NCBI RefSeq assembly: GCF_027568395.1
Contig: NZ_JANKZL010000014.1
Location: 1 to 64,000 of the forward strand
Direction: 5' to 3'
From: Aminobacter sp. HY435
GTDB taxonomy: Bacteria; Pseudomonadota; Alphaproteobacteria; Rhizobiales; Rhizobiaceae
Length of the DNA: 64,000 bases
Shown: piece after piece, positions 49,668 to 59,336 of the stretch
Layout of the letters: every line of letters begins with the position of its first letter
How positions within the stretch are numbered: the first letter of the stretch is position 1
Notes under the pieces: model-generated
Database searches by the model: none
Told to the model about the DNA's origin: nothing
What the model saw: the letters and a program-made list of their open reading frames with translations, nothing else
Translations under genes and position numbers: made by a program

Positions 49668-49695
49668 TCGTCACCGCTTTTGACGACATGCACGA

Positions 49696-49711
49696 ATAAA
49701 GATTTCTTTAT
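49696..49711. promoter_or_regulatory. 7-2-7 palindrome upstream of ahcY, probable operator
   Basis: ATAAAGA-TT-TCTTTAT is a perfect inverted repeat in an otherwise GC-rich spacer, 105 bp before the ahcY start. Its shape resembles operators of ArsR-type regulators of the S-adenosylmethionine cycle (SahR-like), recalled from memory and not verified. Confidence 0.6.
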
Positions 49712-49726
49712 GTCCCATTTACGATT

Positions 49727-49752
49727 GCGGCCTGATCTGGTAGTCAGGCCGC
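49727..49752 (+). terminator. 9-bp stem-loop between ptsH and ahcY
   Basis: GCGGCCTGA and TCAGGCCGC pair perfectly around an eight-base loop, followed by TCTTTC. It may end the ptsH transcript or act as a leader hairpin for ahcY; the T run is weak. Confidence 0.55.
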
Positions 49753-49815
49753 TCTTTCGCGCGCCCCATTGAGGCCTCTGCGCCAGCGCGCAACAAACAG
49801 GAATCGGAGCAAGCC

Positions 49816-51216
49816 ATGACGGGTAGCAAGGATTATCTGGTCGCCGACATTTCGCTCGCCGGCTGGGGTCGCAAGGAAATCGAGATCGCCGAAACCGAAA
49901 TGCCGGGCCTGATGGCCTGCCGCGAGGAATTCGGGGAAGCAAAACCGCTCAAGGGCGCGCGCATTTCCGGCTCGCTGCACATGACCATCCAGACGGCGGT
50001 GCTGATCGAGACGCTGAAGGCGCTCGGCGCCGATATCCGCTGGGCCTCGTGCAATATCTTCTCGACCCAGGACCACGCCGCGGCGGCAATCGCCGAGGCC
50101 GGCATTCCGGTCTTCGCCGTCAAGGGCGAGACGCTTGAGGAATACTGGCAGTACACCGACAAGATCTTCCAGTGGACCGATGGCGGCCCCACCAACATGA
50201 TCCTCGATGATGGCGGCGACGCCACCATGTACATCCTGATCGGCGCGCGCGCCGAAGCCGGCGAGGACGTCCTGTCCAATCCGGGCAGCGAAGAGGAAGA
50301 AATCCTGTTCGCCCAGATCAAGAAGCGCATGGCCGAAACGCCGGGCTTCTTTGCCAAGCACAAGGCTGCCATTCGCGGCGTCACCGAAGAGACCACGACC
50401 GGCGTCAACCGTCTCTACCAGCTGCAGAAGAAGGGCCTGCTGCCCTTCCCGGCGATCAATGTCAACGACAGCGTCACCAAGTCGAAGTTCGACAACAAGT
50501 ACGGCTGCAAGGAATCGCTGGTCGACGGCATCCGCCGCGGCACCGACGTCATGATGGCCGGCAAGGTCGCCGTCGTCTGCGGTTACGGCGACGTCGGCAA
50601 GGGCTCGGCTGCCTCGCTCCAGGGCGCCGGCGCCCGCGTCAAGGTCACCGAGGTCGACCCGATCTGCGCGTTGCAGGCTGCAATGGACGGCTACGAGGTC
50701 GTCACCCTCGAGGATGCCGCTCCGACCGCCGACATCGTCATCACGACGACCGGCAACAAGGACGTCATCACCCTCGACCACATGCGCCTGATGAAGGACA
50801 TGGTGATCGTCGGCAACATCGGCCATTTCGACAACGAGATCCAGGTTGCTGCCCTGCGCAATCTCAAGTGGACCAATGTCAAGCCGCAGGTCGACATGAT
50901 CTCCTTCCCGGACGGCAAGCGCATGCTGCTCTTGTCGGAAGGCCGCCTGCTCAACCTCGGCAATGCCACCGGTCACCCGAGCTTCGTCATGTCGGCGTCC
51001 TTCACCAACCAGACGCTGGCCCAGATCGAGCTCTGGACCAAGCCCGGCCACTATAAGAACGAGGTCTACGTCCTGCCGAAGCACCTCGACGAGAAGGTGG
51101 CGCGCCTGCATCTCGACAAGCTGGGTGCCAGGCTCACCACGCTGAGCAATGAACAGGCTGCCTATATCGGCGTGACGCCGCAGGGTCCGTTCAAGCCGGA
51201 ACACTACCGCTATTAA
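49816..51216 (+). CDS. ahcY: adenosylhomocysteinase
   Basis: A 466-residue NAD-dependent enzyme that splits S-adenosylhomocysteine into adenosine and homocysteine. N-terminal [20 protein letters not shown], substrate block [16 protein letters not shown] loop [17 protein letters not shown], and the C-terminal KPEHYRY are all present, including the approximately 40-residue insert typical of the long bacterial form. A strong terminator follows. Confidence 0.98.
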   Translation: MTGSKDYLVADISLAGWGRKEIEIAETEMPGLMACREEFGEAKPLKGARISGSLHMTIQTAVLIETLKALGADIRWASCNIFSTQDHAAAAIAEAGIPVFAVKGETLEEYWQYTDKIFQWTDGGPTNMILDDGGDATMYILIGARAEAGEDVLSNPGSEEEEILFAQIKKRMAETPGFFAKHKAAIRGVTEETTTGVNRLYQLQKKGLLPFPAINVNDSVTKSKFDNKYGCKESLVDGIRRGTDVMMAGKVAVVCGYGDVGKGSAASLQGAGARVKVTEVDPICALQAAMDGYEVVTLEDAAPTADIVITTTGNKDVITLDHMRLMKDMVIVGNIGHFDNEIQVAALRNLKWTNVKPQVDMISFPDGKRMLLLSEGRLLNLGNATGHPSFVMSASFTNQTLAQIELWTKPGHYKNEVYVLPKHLDEKVARLHLDKLGARLTTLSNEQAAYIGVTPQGPFKPEHYRY

Positions 51217-51243
51217 CCATAGCATAAATACCCACTAGATATT

Positions 51244-51281
51244 GAAACCGGGCGATTGACTTTCGTCCGGTTTCTTTTTTT
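51244..51281 (+). terminator. intrinsic terminator of ahcY
   Basis: GAAACCGG pairs with CCGGTTTC and is followed directly by seven T. It begins 27 bp after the ahcY stop. Confidence 0.92.
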
Positions 51282-51413
51282 GGGCGCGCGCCTGCTTCAC
51301 GTCGATTCGCCGAGGGGGTATGGTGGCATGATTCGTCACGCGCCCATTCTTGGCGGAAATTTCGGGCGCTACGGGGCGGTCTTGCAGTCGGGCGGCACAG
51401 AGGAAAACAAGAC

Positions 51414-53963
51414 ATGCCGGGGGAATACCCGCTTTCAGCGGGAAAGGCCGTCTCCGGCGGCCACGAGGATTCGCAGCAGGTCGTCGCAGGCCGGTCCTGG
51501 CAAGCCGTGCGGCGGTTGGGCGGTTGGGTCGCGGGTGCGGCTCTCGCCACCACTGCGCTGTGCACGCCCTTGCGCTTTGCCCATGCCCAGCAGGCGGCGG
51601 TTGCCGGCCTGCCGGTGAACACCGCCGAGGTCATTCAGCTTGCGGTGCTGGTCGGCGTCGTCGGCGCCGCATTGATCTGTGCCATCGCCCTGATCCGCGA
51701 AAGAAGCCGCCTGAGTGCCGAAAACACCGAGCTGCGCGGCCGTGTCGCCGATCTCAATGCCTCGCTGCAGCGCTCCGAAGCGCTGCTCAACCTGCGCGAC
51801 CAGCGGGTCATCGTTTGGGCAAACGACAGCAAGAAGCCGGAACTGATCGGCTCGCTGCCGGTGGACACCGGTGCGCCCGAAGAGCGCGCGGCGTTCCTGG
51901 GTTTCGGCCGCTGGCTGATGCCGCGCTCGGCGGCGGCGCTCGAAAATGCCATCGCAGCCCTGCGCGACAAGGGCGTGGCCTTTGAACTTGTCGCCGAGAC
52001 GCACGCCGGAGCAGCACTCGAGGTGCAGGGCCGCAAGAGCGGCGCCCACGCCATCGTGCGCTTCATCTCGATTTCCGAGGCGCAGCGCCTTCAGGCCCGG
52101 CTGAAGCTGGAAAACCAGCGCATCGGCTCCGAATACGAAACCCTGATGGGCCTGATCGACGCCATCGACATGCCGTTCTGGATGCGTGATGGCGAAGGCC
52201 GGCTGAAATGGGTCAACAAGGCCTTTGCCCGCGCGGTCGAGGCGCAGGACGCTTCGGTCGTCATTCGCGACGGCAAGGAATTTCTCGGCACCCAGGCGCG
52301 CGAGGCGATTGCCCAGCAGCACCAGTCGCGACCCGTTTTCCAGCAGGCCGTCTCGACCGTCATCGACGGCGACCGCAAGATGTTTTCGGTCACCGATGTG
52401 ACCGGCCGCGACGGTTCGGTCGGGCTCGCGGTCGACATGAGCGTCGCCGACGCCATCCGCGAGGAATACAGCCTGGTCGTGCGCAGCCACGCCGACACGC
52501 TCGACCAGGTGGCGACAGCTGTTGCCACCTTCGACGCCGGCCAGAAGCTGCGCTTCTACAACCAGGCTTTCCACAAGCTCTGGGACCTCGACGCCGGCTA
52601 CATTTCATCGGCCCCCGACAATGCGCTGCTGCTCGATCGGCTGCGCAGCGAGCGCAAACTGCCCGAGCAGCCCGAATGGCGGCGCTGGAAGGAAAACCTG
52701 CTCTCCGCCTATCGCGCCGTCGAACCGCAGGAGCATCTCTGGCACCTGCCCGACGGCCGCACCATTCGCGTCGTCGCCAACCCGCAGCCCAAGGGCGGGG
52801 TCACCTGGGTCTTCGAGAACCTGACCGAGAAGATCGATCTCGAGAGCCGCTACACGACGGCCGTTCGCGTGCAGGGCGAAACACTTGACAATCTCGCCGA
52901 GGGTGTCGTCGTGTTCGGGCCCGACGGGCGTATCCGCCTGTTCAACCCGGCCTTCAGCCAGCTCTGGGGCATTTCCGCCGAGGCCTTGCGCCAGTCCACG
53001 CACATTTCGGCGATCCGCGCCGAATGCGACGCTCGGGCTGAAAACAGCCCGTGGGGCGATTTCGTCGCCGCCGTCACCGGGTTTGACGAGCGCAGCGACC
53101 GCCACGGCCAGACCGAGCTGCGCAACGGCACCGTGCTCCAGCACGCCGTCATCCACCTGCCCAACGGCCAGGTGATGTTGACCTTTGTCGACGTGACCGA
53201 CAGCGTCAATGTCGAGCGTGCGCTGAAGGACAAGAACGAAGCCCTGCTGCGCGCCGACCAGATCAAGAACGAGTTCGTCCAGCACGTTTCCTATGAGCTG
53301 CGCTCGCCGCTGACCAACATCATCGGTTTCACCGAACTGCTGTCCTTGCCCGGCACCGGGCCGCTGTCTCCGCGCCAGCGCGAATATGTCGAGCATATCG
53401 GCTCGTCTTCGGGCGTGCTGCTGACCATCGTCAACGACATCCTCGACCTCGCCACCGTCGATGCCGGCATCATGCAGCTCGAAATCGCCGAGGTGCGCGT
53501 CGACCGGGCCATCGAGGCGGCGGCGGAACTGGTTGCCGACCGGCTTGAAGAGCATTCGATCAGCCTGGCGGTCGAAGCCTCCGCCGCTCCCAGGAGCTTC
53601 AGCGGCGACGAGACCCGGGTGCGCCAGATCCTCTACAATCTGCTCAGCAACGCGGTGAACTACGCGCCTGCCTCAAGCACGATCACCCTTGCCTGTCGCC
53701 AGCGCGCGGAGGGCGTCGAGTTCTCCGTCCATGACGACGGTCCCGGCATGCCGCCGGAGGTGTTGGACACGGTGTTCCAGCGCTTCGAGTCGCGGGTCAA
53801 TGGCGGCCGTCGCCGCGGCGCGGGTCTCGGCCTGTCGATCGTCAAGAGCTTCGTCGAACTGCATGGCGGTTCGGTCCGCATCGACAGCGGCAAGGATCGC
53901 GGCACGACGGTCATCTGCCTGTTCCCCGACGCGCCTGCCGGCGTCCAGGTGGCGGCGGAGTAG
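51414..53963 (+). CDS. divL: DivL-like PAS-domain kinase homologue with tyrosine at the H-box
   Basis: An 849-residue protein: two hydrophobic segments near the N-terminus (about 38-58 and 72-95), a coiled coil, several PAS domains (about 230-600), a DHp helix and a C-terminal ATPase domain with ILYNLLSNAVNYAP, VHDDGPGMP and GAGLGLSIVKSF. The DHp motif reads FVQHVSYELRSPLTNIIGF, so Tyr627 replaces the phosphorylated His. That substitution is the hallmark of Caulobacter DivL, which binds DivK and controls CckA and CtrA. The following tsaE, amgK, murU, addB, addA and trxA order supports orthology. ATG 51414 has AGGAAAA upstream. Confidence 0.9.
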   Translation: MPGEYPLSAGKAVSGGHEDSQQVVAGRSWQAVRRLGGWVAGAALATTALCTPLRFAHAQQAAVAGLPVNTAEVIQLAVLVGVVGAALICAIALIRERSRLSAENTELRGRVADLNASLQRSEALLNLRDQRVIVWANDSKKPELIGSLPVDTGAPEERAAFLGFGRWLMPRSAAALENAIAALRDKGVAFELVAETHAGAALEVQGRKSGAHAIVRFISISEAQRLQARLKLENQRIGSEYETLMGLIDAIDMPFWMRDGEGRLKWVNKAFARAVEAQDASVVIRDGKEFLGTQAREAIAQQHQSRPVFQQAVSTVIDGDRKMFSVTDVTGRDGSVGLAVDMSVADAIREEYSLVVRSHADTLDQVATAVATFDAGQKLRFYNQAFHKLWDLDAGYISSAPDNALLLDRLRSERKLPEQPEWRRWKENLLSAYRAVEPQEHLWHLPDGRTIRVVANPQPKGGVTWVFENLTEKIDLESRYTTAVRVQGETLDNLAEGVVVFGPDGRIRLFNPAFSQLWGISAEALRQSTHISAIRAECDARAENSPWGDFVAAVTGFDERSDRHGQTELRNGTVLQHAVIHLPNGQVMLTFVDVTDSVNVERALKDKNEALLRADQIKNEFVQHVSYELRSPLTNIIGFTELLSLPGTGPLSPRQREYVEHIGSSSGVLLTIVNDILDLATVDAGIMQLEIAEVRVDRAIEAAAELVADRLEEHSISLAVEASAAPRSFSGDETRVRQILYNLLSNAVNYAPASSTITLACRQRAEGVEFSVHDDGPGMPPEVLDTVFQRFESRVNGGRRRGAGLGLSIVKSFVELHGGSVRIDSGKDRGTTVICLFPDAPAGVQVAAE

Positions 53964-53968
53964 GCGTA

Positions 53969-55483
53969 TTGACCGGCGTCCGTTCGCTGCAGCGCTTCCT
54001 TCCCGACGATGCCGCTACCTTCCGGCTGGGCGAGGATCTCGCCATGGCGCTCAAGGCCGGCGACGTGCTGTTGCTCGATGGCGATCTTGGCGCGGGCAAG
54101 ACGACCTTGGCACGCGGCCTGATCCGGGCACTCGCCAGCGATCCGCTGCATGAGGTGCCAAGCCCCACATTCACGCTGGTTCAAAGCTACGAAACGCCGG
54201 TCCCGGTCCATCATTTCGATCTTTACCGCCTGTCCTCGTCCGACGAGCTGGAGGAGCTTGGCTTCGACGAGGCGGTTGCTTCCGGCATTGCGCTGGTCGA
54301 ATGGCCCGAGCGTGCCGCCGACGCCATGCCCGCCACCAGCCTGCGGCTCGGGCTCGAACATGAGGGTGAAGGCCGCCGCGTGACCCTTTCCGGCCAGGGG
54401 GACGCCTTCGACCGCGTTGCCCGTTCGCTGGCCATGCGCGATTTTCTCTTTACCGCCGGTTGCGGCGAGGCCCGCCGCGCCCGCTTCCCCGGCGACGCGT
54501 CAGCCCGCGCCTACGAAACGGTGGCGCGTGCCGGTCACGACACGCTGGTACTGATGAATTCGCCGCGCCTTGTGCTCGGCCCGCCCGTCCGTGACGGCAA
54601 GCCTTATGCCGAGATCGCCCATACGGCGCAATCTGTCGCAGCCTTCGTCGCCATCGACCGCGCGCTGGCGGCCGGCGGCGTCACCGTGCCCGGCATCGTC
54701 GCCCAGGACCTCGACCAGGGTTTCCTCCTGCTTGAACATCTCGGTTCGGGCGCCTTCCTCGACGCCGAAGGCCGGCCGGTTGCCGAACGTTATGCCGCCG
54801 CCGCCGAGCTGCTGGCGATGGTTCACTGCAAACACTGGGACGACCGGCTGGAGGCCGCGATAGGCGTCGTCCACCAGGTTCCGCCCTTTGACCGCGAGGC
54901 GCTGATGATCGAGGTCGACCTGCTGGTCGACTGGTATGTGCCCGCCGTGTCAGGCGCGCCCGCCTCGGCCGAGCTGCGCAACGGCTACCGAGCTGCCTGG
55001 AACGCCGTCTTCGACCGCCTCGCCGACAAGCAATACGGACTGGTGCTGCGCGACTATCACTCGCCCAACATCATCTGGCGCGCCGGGAAGAACGGTTTCG
55101 ACAGGCTCGGCATCGTCGATTTCCAGGATGCCTTGATCGGCCCGGTCGCTTATGACGTCGCATCGCTCGCCATGGACGCGCGAGTGACCGTTTCGCCTGG
55201 GCTCGAAAACAGCACAGTCGCCGCCTATGTCGCCGCCCGCCATGCCGCAGGCGACTTCGACGAGACCGCCTTTCGCGAGGCTTATGCCATCATGGCGGCG
55301 CAGCGGAACTCGAAGATCCTTGGCATCTTCGTTCGTCTCGACCGCCGCGACGGCAAGCCGCAGTATCTGAAGCACCTGCCGCGCATCCGCGACTATCTGC
55401 ACCGTGCGCTGGCGCATCCGACCCTGGCCGGCCTGCGCGATTTCTATCGTGACAACCGGCTGCTCGAGGAGTTCGACGCGTGA
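53969..55483 (+). CDS. TsaE fused to AmgK-type sugar kinase
   Basis: 504 residues in two parts. Residues about 1-160 are TsaE, the ATPase of tRNA t6A synthesis: Walker A DGDLGAGKTTLARGL, VPSPTFTLVQSYE, HHFDLYRL, LVEWPERA. Residues about 165-504 are an aminoglycoside-phosphotransferase fold: FLLLEHLGSGAF, catalytic loop LRDYHSPNIIW, metal Asp in GIVDFQDALIGPVAYD. The kinase half matches AmgK, the anomeric MurNAc/GlcNAc kinase of peptidoglycan recycling, and murU follows with a GTGA overlap. A TTG at 53969, 6 bp after divL, is the only start that keeps the TsaE N-terminus. Confidence 0.88.
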   Translation: MTGVRSLQRFLPDDAATFRLGEDLAMALKAGDVLLLDGDLGAGKTTLARGLIRALASDPLHEVPSPTFTLVQSYETPVPVHHFDLYRLSSSDELEELGFDEAVASGIALVEWPERAADAMPATSLRLGLEHEGEGRRVTLSGQGDAFDRVARSLAMRDFLFTAGCGEARRARFPGDASARAYETVARAGHDTLVLMNSPRLVLGPPVRDGKPYAEIAHTAQSVAAFVAIDRALAAGGVTVPGIVAQDLDQGFLLLEHLGSGAFLDAEGRPVAERYAAAAELLAMVHCKHWDDRLEAAIGVVHQVPPFDREALMIEVDLLVDWYVPAVSGAPASAELRNGYRAAWNAVFDRLADKQYGLVLRDYHSPNIIWRAGKNGFDRLGIVDFQDALIGPVAYDVASLAMDARVTVSPGLENSTVAAYVAARHAAGDFDETAFREAYAIMAAQRNSKILGIFVRLDRRDGKPQYLKHLPRIRDYLHRALAHPTLAGLRDFYRDNRLLEEFDA

Positions 55484-56217
55484 CCGTTGAGACCGCCATT
55501 CCTTCGGTCGCCATGGTCCTCGCAGCCGGCCTCGGCAAGCGCATGCGGCCGATCACCGATACCATTCCGAAGCCGCTGGTCAGCATATCGGGCAAGACCT
55601 TGCTCGACTGGGGGCTCGACAGCCTCGCCGAAGTCGGCGTCAAACGGGCCGTGGTCAACGTGCACTATCTGCCCGACCAGATCATCGCGCACGTCGCCGA
55701 CCGCATCAAGCCGCAGGCGGTCATTTCCGACGAGCGCGATGGCCTGCTCGATTCCGCCGGTGGCATCGTCAAGGCGCGTGGCGAGCTTGGCGCGGAGCCC
55801 TTCTACATCGTCAATGCCGACACCTTCTGGATCGACCAGGGTGCTCCGAACCTCGCTCGCCTCGCCGCTGCCTGGGACGATGCCAGGATGGATATCCTGC
55901 TGATGCTGGCCGATCTCGGCCAGGCGACCGGCCATTCCGGCAGCACCGATTTTCTTGTCGCACCCGACGCCACTCTGAGCCGCGCGAAGGGCGCACCCGA
56001 GGGATTGATCTATGCGGGTGCAGCGATCGTCCATCCGCGCATCTTTGTCGACGCACCCGAAGGGCCGCTGTCGCTCAACCGCTATTTCGATCAGGCAATC
56101 TCTTTTGGCCGGCTGTTCGGCATGAAGATGCAGGGCAGCTGGATCACCGTCGGCACACCCGATGCCATCCCGCAGGCCGAAGTGGCGGTCAAAAGGGCAC
56201 TGGCGGACGCGTCATGA
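55480..56217 (+). CDS. murU: MurU-type nucleotidyltransferase (MurNAc-1-phosphate uridylyltransferase)
   Basis: A 245-residue sugar-phosphate nucleotidyltransferase. The pyrophosphorylase loop MVLAAGLGKRMRPITDTIPK, NVHYLPDQI, and YIVNADTFW (metal Asp) are clear. Position right after the amgK-like kinase points to MurU, which makes UDP-MurNAc from MurNAc-1-P and bypasses fosfomycin-sensitive MurA; a general mannose-1-P guanylyltransferase-like role is the alternative. GTG start overlaps the upstream stop; the stop overlaps addB. Confidence 0.83.
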   Translation: MTVETAIPSVAMVLAAGLGKRMRPITDTIPKPLVSISGKTLLDWGLDSLAEVGVKRAVVNVHYLPDQIIAHVADRIKPQAVISDERDGLLDSAGGIVKARGELGAEPFYIVNADTFWIDQGAPNLARLAAAWDDARMDILLMLADLGQATGHSGSTDFLVAPDATLSRAKGAPEGLIYAGAAIVHPRIFVDAPEGPLSLNRYFDQAISFGRLFGMKMQGSWITVGTPDAIPQAEVAVKRALADAS

Positions 56218-59200
56218 GCGCCCGCGTCCCCCGCGTCTGCTCCATCCCGCCCGGCTCTCCCTTCCTGCCGACACTGGCGCAGGCCCTGATCGAAGGACGG
56301 CTGATCCCCGAGTTCCGCTATGGCGGCGATCCGCTGGCGCTTGCCGACGTCACCATCTACGTGCCGACGCGTCGCGCCGCGCGTGCCCTGCGCACGGTCT
56401 TTGTCGAGGCCACGGGTGGCAACTCGGCGATCCTGCCGGTCATCAAGCCGCTTGGCGAGTTCGACGAGGACGATGTCGCCTTTGGCGCCGACGACGCCGG
56501 CGCGCTCGACCTTGCCCCGCCGGTCTCCGCCACCGACAGGCTGCTTTTGCTCGCGCCGCTGGTGCGCGCCTGGAAGCGCCGGTTGCCGGCCCATGTCGCC
56601 GCCATGTTCGAGGAAGAGATCGTCGTGCCGGCCTCCTCGGCGGATGCGATCTGGCTGGCTCGCGACCTTGCCGGGCTGATGGATGAAATCGAAACCGAGG
56701 GTTCCGACTGGAGCAAGCTTGCCGGCCTGGTGTCGGGCGAACTGTCGGGCTGGTGGCAGGTGACGCTCGATTTTCTGTCGATCGTCACCGGCGCCTGGCC
56801 GCAGATGCTCAAGGAGCGCGGTCTTTCCAATCCAGCGGCTCACCGCAGCGCCCTGATCCGGCTCGAGGCCGAACGCCTGAAAGCCAATCCGCCCGCGGGT
56901 CCGGTCATTGCCGCAGGCTCCACCGGCTCGATTCCCGCAACCGCGGAGCTGCTGGCGGCGATTGCGCGGCTGCCGCGGGGCGCGGTCGTGCTGCCCGGCT
57001 TCGACGCGACGCTGGACGAGCGCGCCTTCGAGACGATCACCGAAATCGGTGCGCGCGCCTCGGTGCTGGGCCATCCGCAATACGGCCTCGCCAAGCTGAT
57101 CGGCAAGATCGGCATCCTGCGACGCGATATCGAGGAGCTCGGCGCGCCATCCGAGGCGATGGTGCGCCGCGCGACCATCGTCGGCGAGGCGCTGCGCCCG
57201 GCCGAAACCACCGACGCCTGGGCCGACAAGCGTGCCGACGTCGGCGATCGGGAGATTGCCGACGCCCTCTCAGGCATCGTCCTGCTCGAGGCGGCGCATG
57301 AGCGCGACGAGGCCGCCGCCATTGCCATCGCCCTGCGCCAGGCGGTCGCCGAACCGGGCCATCGCGCGGCACTGGTCACCAGCGACCGGAACCTGGCGCG
57401 CCGCGTCGCCACGGAACTGAAGCGCTTCGGTATCCAGGCCGACGATTCCGGCGGGGTGCCGCTCGCCAACACGCCACCCACGGCCCTGCTGCGGACGATG
57501 CTCGATGTGGCTTTCCGGCCCGGCGATCCGGTGGCCGTGCTGTCGCTGCTGAAGCATCCGCTGTTGCGTCTCGGCGCCGAGCGGCCGGTGGTCCGGCGCG
57601 CCGCCGAGACACTGGAGCTCGTTGTGCTGCGCGGCGGCGTCGGCCGTCCGGATATCGCAACGCTCGTCGAAGACTTCGAGCGGCGCATGACCAGCGTCGC
57701 CGGCGCCGCGCGCAAGCCGTTCTGGTTCGATCGCATCACCGTCCGCCGCATCGAGGAGGCGCGCGACATCGCTGCAAGGCTCGTCGTGGGCCTCGCGCCG
57801 CTGTTTGCCTTCCGCTCCGATGCACAGGTCGACCTCGCTCAGATTGTCCGCGCCACCGTCGAGGCGCTCGAAAACCTCGGCCGCGACGAGCATGGTGGCC
57901 TCGGCGCGCTCTATGACGGCGATGCCGGCGCGAAGCTCGCCGAAGCCCTGCGCTCGCTCGTTGCCGCGCAAGCCTCGTTTACCTTCGCCGCCGACGAGTG
58001 GCCCGACGTGATGGATGCACTGGTTGCTCCCGAAGCAGTCAAGCCGGCGCAGGGTGCCGACCGCGCCGTGGCCATCTGGGGTGCGCTCGAGGCACGGTTG
58101 CAGACTGTCGACACGCTGGTCATCGGCGGGCTCAACGAAGGCAGCTGGCCACGCAAGGCCGAAGCCGACCGCTTCATGTCGCGCGTCATGAAATCGGGCA
58201 TTGATCTGGAGCCGCCGGAACGCCGCATAGGCCTTGCCGCGCACGATTTCCAGATGGCGATGGGGGCGAAGAACGTCGTGCTGTCGCGTTCGGCGCGGTC
58301 CGGCGATGCGCCCGCGGTGCCGTCGCGCTGGCTGCAAAGGCTGTTGACCTATGCCGGCCCCGCCCATGCAGCGGCGCTGCGCCAGCGTGGTGCCAGGCTG
58401 CTCGACTGGGCACGTGCGCTCGACGCCGGCCCGAAGAGCGATTTCGCCGCCCGGCCCGAACCCAAGCCCCCGGTCGCCGTGCGGCCGCGCCGCTTCAGCA
58501 TCACCGAGATCGAGACGCTGCGCCGTGACCCCTATGCAGTCTATGCCAGGCGCATCCTCGCTTTGTCGGCGATCGATCCGCTGGTGCGTGATCCCGGTGC
58601 GGCCGAACGCGGCACGTTGTTTCACGACATCCTGCACCTGTTCTCCGCGACCATCATGGACCCTCTGGCGCCCAACGCGCTTGACGCCCTGATCGCCGCC
58701 GGCCGCCATTGCTTCGCCGAAGCGGCGCTGCCTGCCGACGTCGAGGCTGTCTGGTGGCCGCGTTTCGAGCGCCTGGCGGTCAATGTCGTTGAATGGGAAC
58801 GCAGCCGCGCCGCATCGGTCGAAAGCCGTCACGCCGAGGAAGGTGCCTCGGCGATCGAGGTCGGCAGGACAGGCATAACCCTGTCGGGCCGCGCCGACCG
58901 CATCGACATCCTGGCCGGCGGCATGGCCGACATTCTCGACTACAAGACCGGTTCCTCGCCTTCCAAGGCGCAGGCCCACACGCTGCTTTCGCCGCAGCTG
59001 GCGCTCGAAGGCGCGCTGCTGCGACGTGGCGCCTTCCGCGAGCTTGGCCAGCGCGAGCCGTCGCAACTGGCCTTCGTCCGGCTGAAGCCGAATGGCGAGG
59101 TGTTCGAGGAATCGATCCTCGAGCACAACAGGAAACCGAAATCGGCGCTGGAGCTGTCCGAGGAAGCCTGGGAGCGGCTGGAACAGTTGTTGCTGCATTA

Positions 59201-59336
59201 TGAGGACCCATCGACGGGTTACCTGTCGCGCGCCCTGCCCTTCCGCGAAGGCGAGACCGACGGCGACTACGATCATCTTGCCCGCGTGCTCGAATGGTCT
59301 GCCGGCGGCGACGGCGGTGCGGAGGGCGAGGAATGA
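56214..59336 (+). CDS. addB: double-strand break repair protein AddB
   Basis: A 1040-residue alphaproteobacterial AddB. The C-terminal RecB-type nuclease has GRADRIDILAGGMADILDYK (Asp, then D-x-K in LDYKTG). The N-terminal helicase-like part contains VYVPTRRAARAL but no intact Walker A that I can see. The few cysteines (about two) rule out the four-cysteine iron-sulfur site of Firmicute AddB. With AddA it resects DNA ends for RecA. ATGA overlaps on both sides. Confidence 0.94.
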   Translation: MSARVPRVCSIPPGSPFLPTLAQALIEGRLIPEFRYGGDPLALADVTIYVPTRRAARALRTVFVEATGGNSAILPVIKPLGEFDEDDVAFGADDAGALDLAPPVSATDRLLLLAPLVRAWKRRLPAHVAAMFEEEIVVPASSADAIWLARDLAGLMDEIETEGSDWSKLAGLVSGELSGWWQVTLDFLSIVTGAWPQMLKERGLSNPAAHRSALIRLEAERLKANPPAGPVIAAGSTGSIPATAELLAAIARLPRGAVVLPGFDATLDERAFETITEIGARASVLGHPQYGLAKLIGKIGILRRDIEELGAPSEAMVRRATIVGEALRPAETTDAWADKRADVGDREIADALSGIVLLEAAHERDEAAAIAIALRQAVAEPGHRAALVTSDRNLARRVATELKRFGIQADDSGGVPLANTPPTALLRTMLDVAFRPGDPVAVLSLLKHPLLRLGAERPVVRRAAETLELVVLRGGVGRPDIATLVEDFERRMTSVAGAARKPFWFDRITVRRIEEARDIAARLVVGLAPLFAFRSDAQVDLAQIVRATVEALENLGRDEHGGLGALYDGDAGAKLAEALRSLVAAQASFTFAADEWPDVMDALVAPEAVKPAQGADRAVAIWGALEARLQTVDTLVIGGLNEGSWPRKAEADRFMSRVMKSGIDLEPPERRIGLAAHDFQMAMGAKNVVLSRSARSGDAPAVPSRWLQRLLTYAGPAHAAALRQRGARLLDWARALDAGPKSDFAARPEPKPPVAVRPRRFSITEIETLRRDPYAVYARRILALSAIDPLVRDPGAAERGTLFHDILHLFSATIMDPLAPNALDALIAAGRHCFAEAALPADVEAVWWPRFERLAVNVVEWERSRAASVESRHAEEGASAIEVGRTGITLSGRADRIDILAGGMADILDYKTGSSPSKAQAHTLLSPQLALEGALLRRGAFRELGQREPSQLAFVRLKPNGEVFEESILEHNRKPKSALELSEEAWERLEQLLLHYEDPSTGYLSRALPFREGETDGDYDHLARVLEWSAGGDGGAEGEE

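Noticed and set aside
49668-49815. SAH or SAM riboswitch before ahcY
   Set aside because: One simple hairpin and a DNA-type palindrome are visible, but no pseudoknot or conserved core of known SAM/SAH riboswitches could be recognised by eye.
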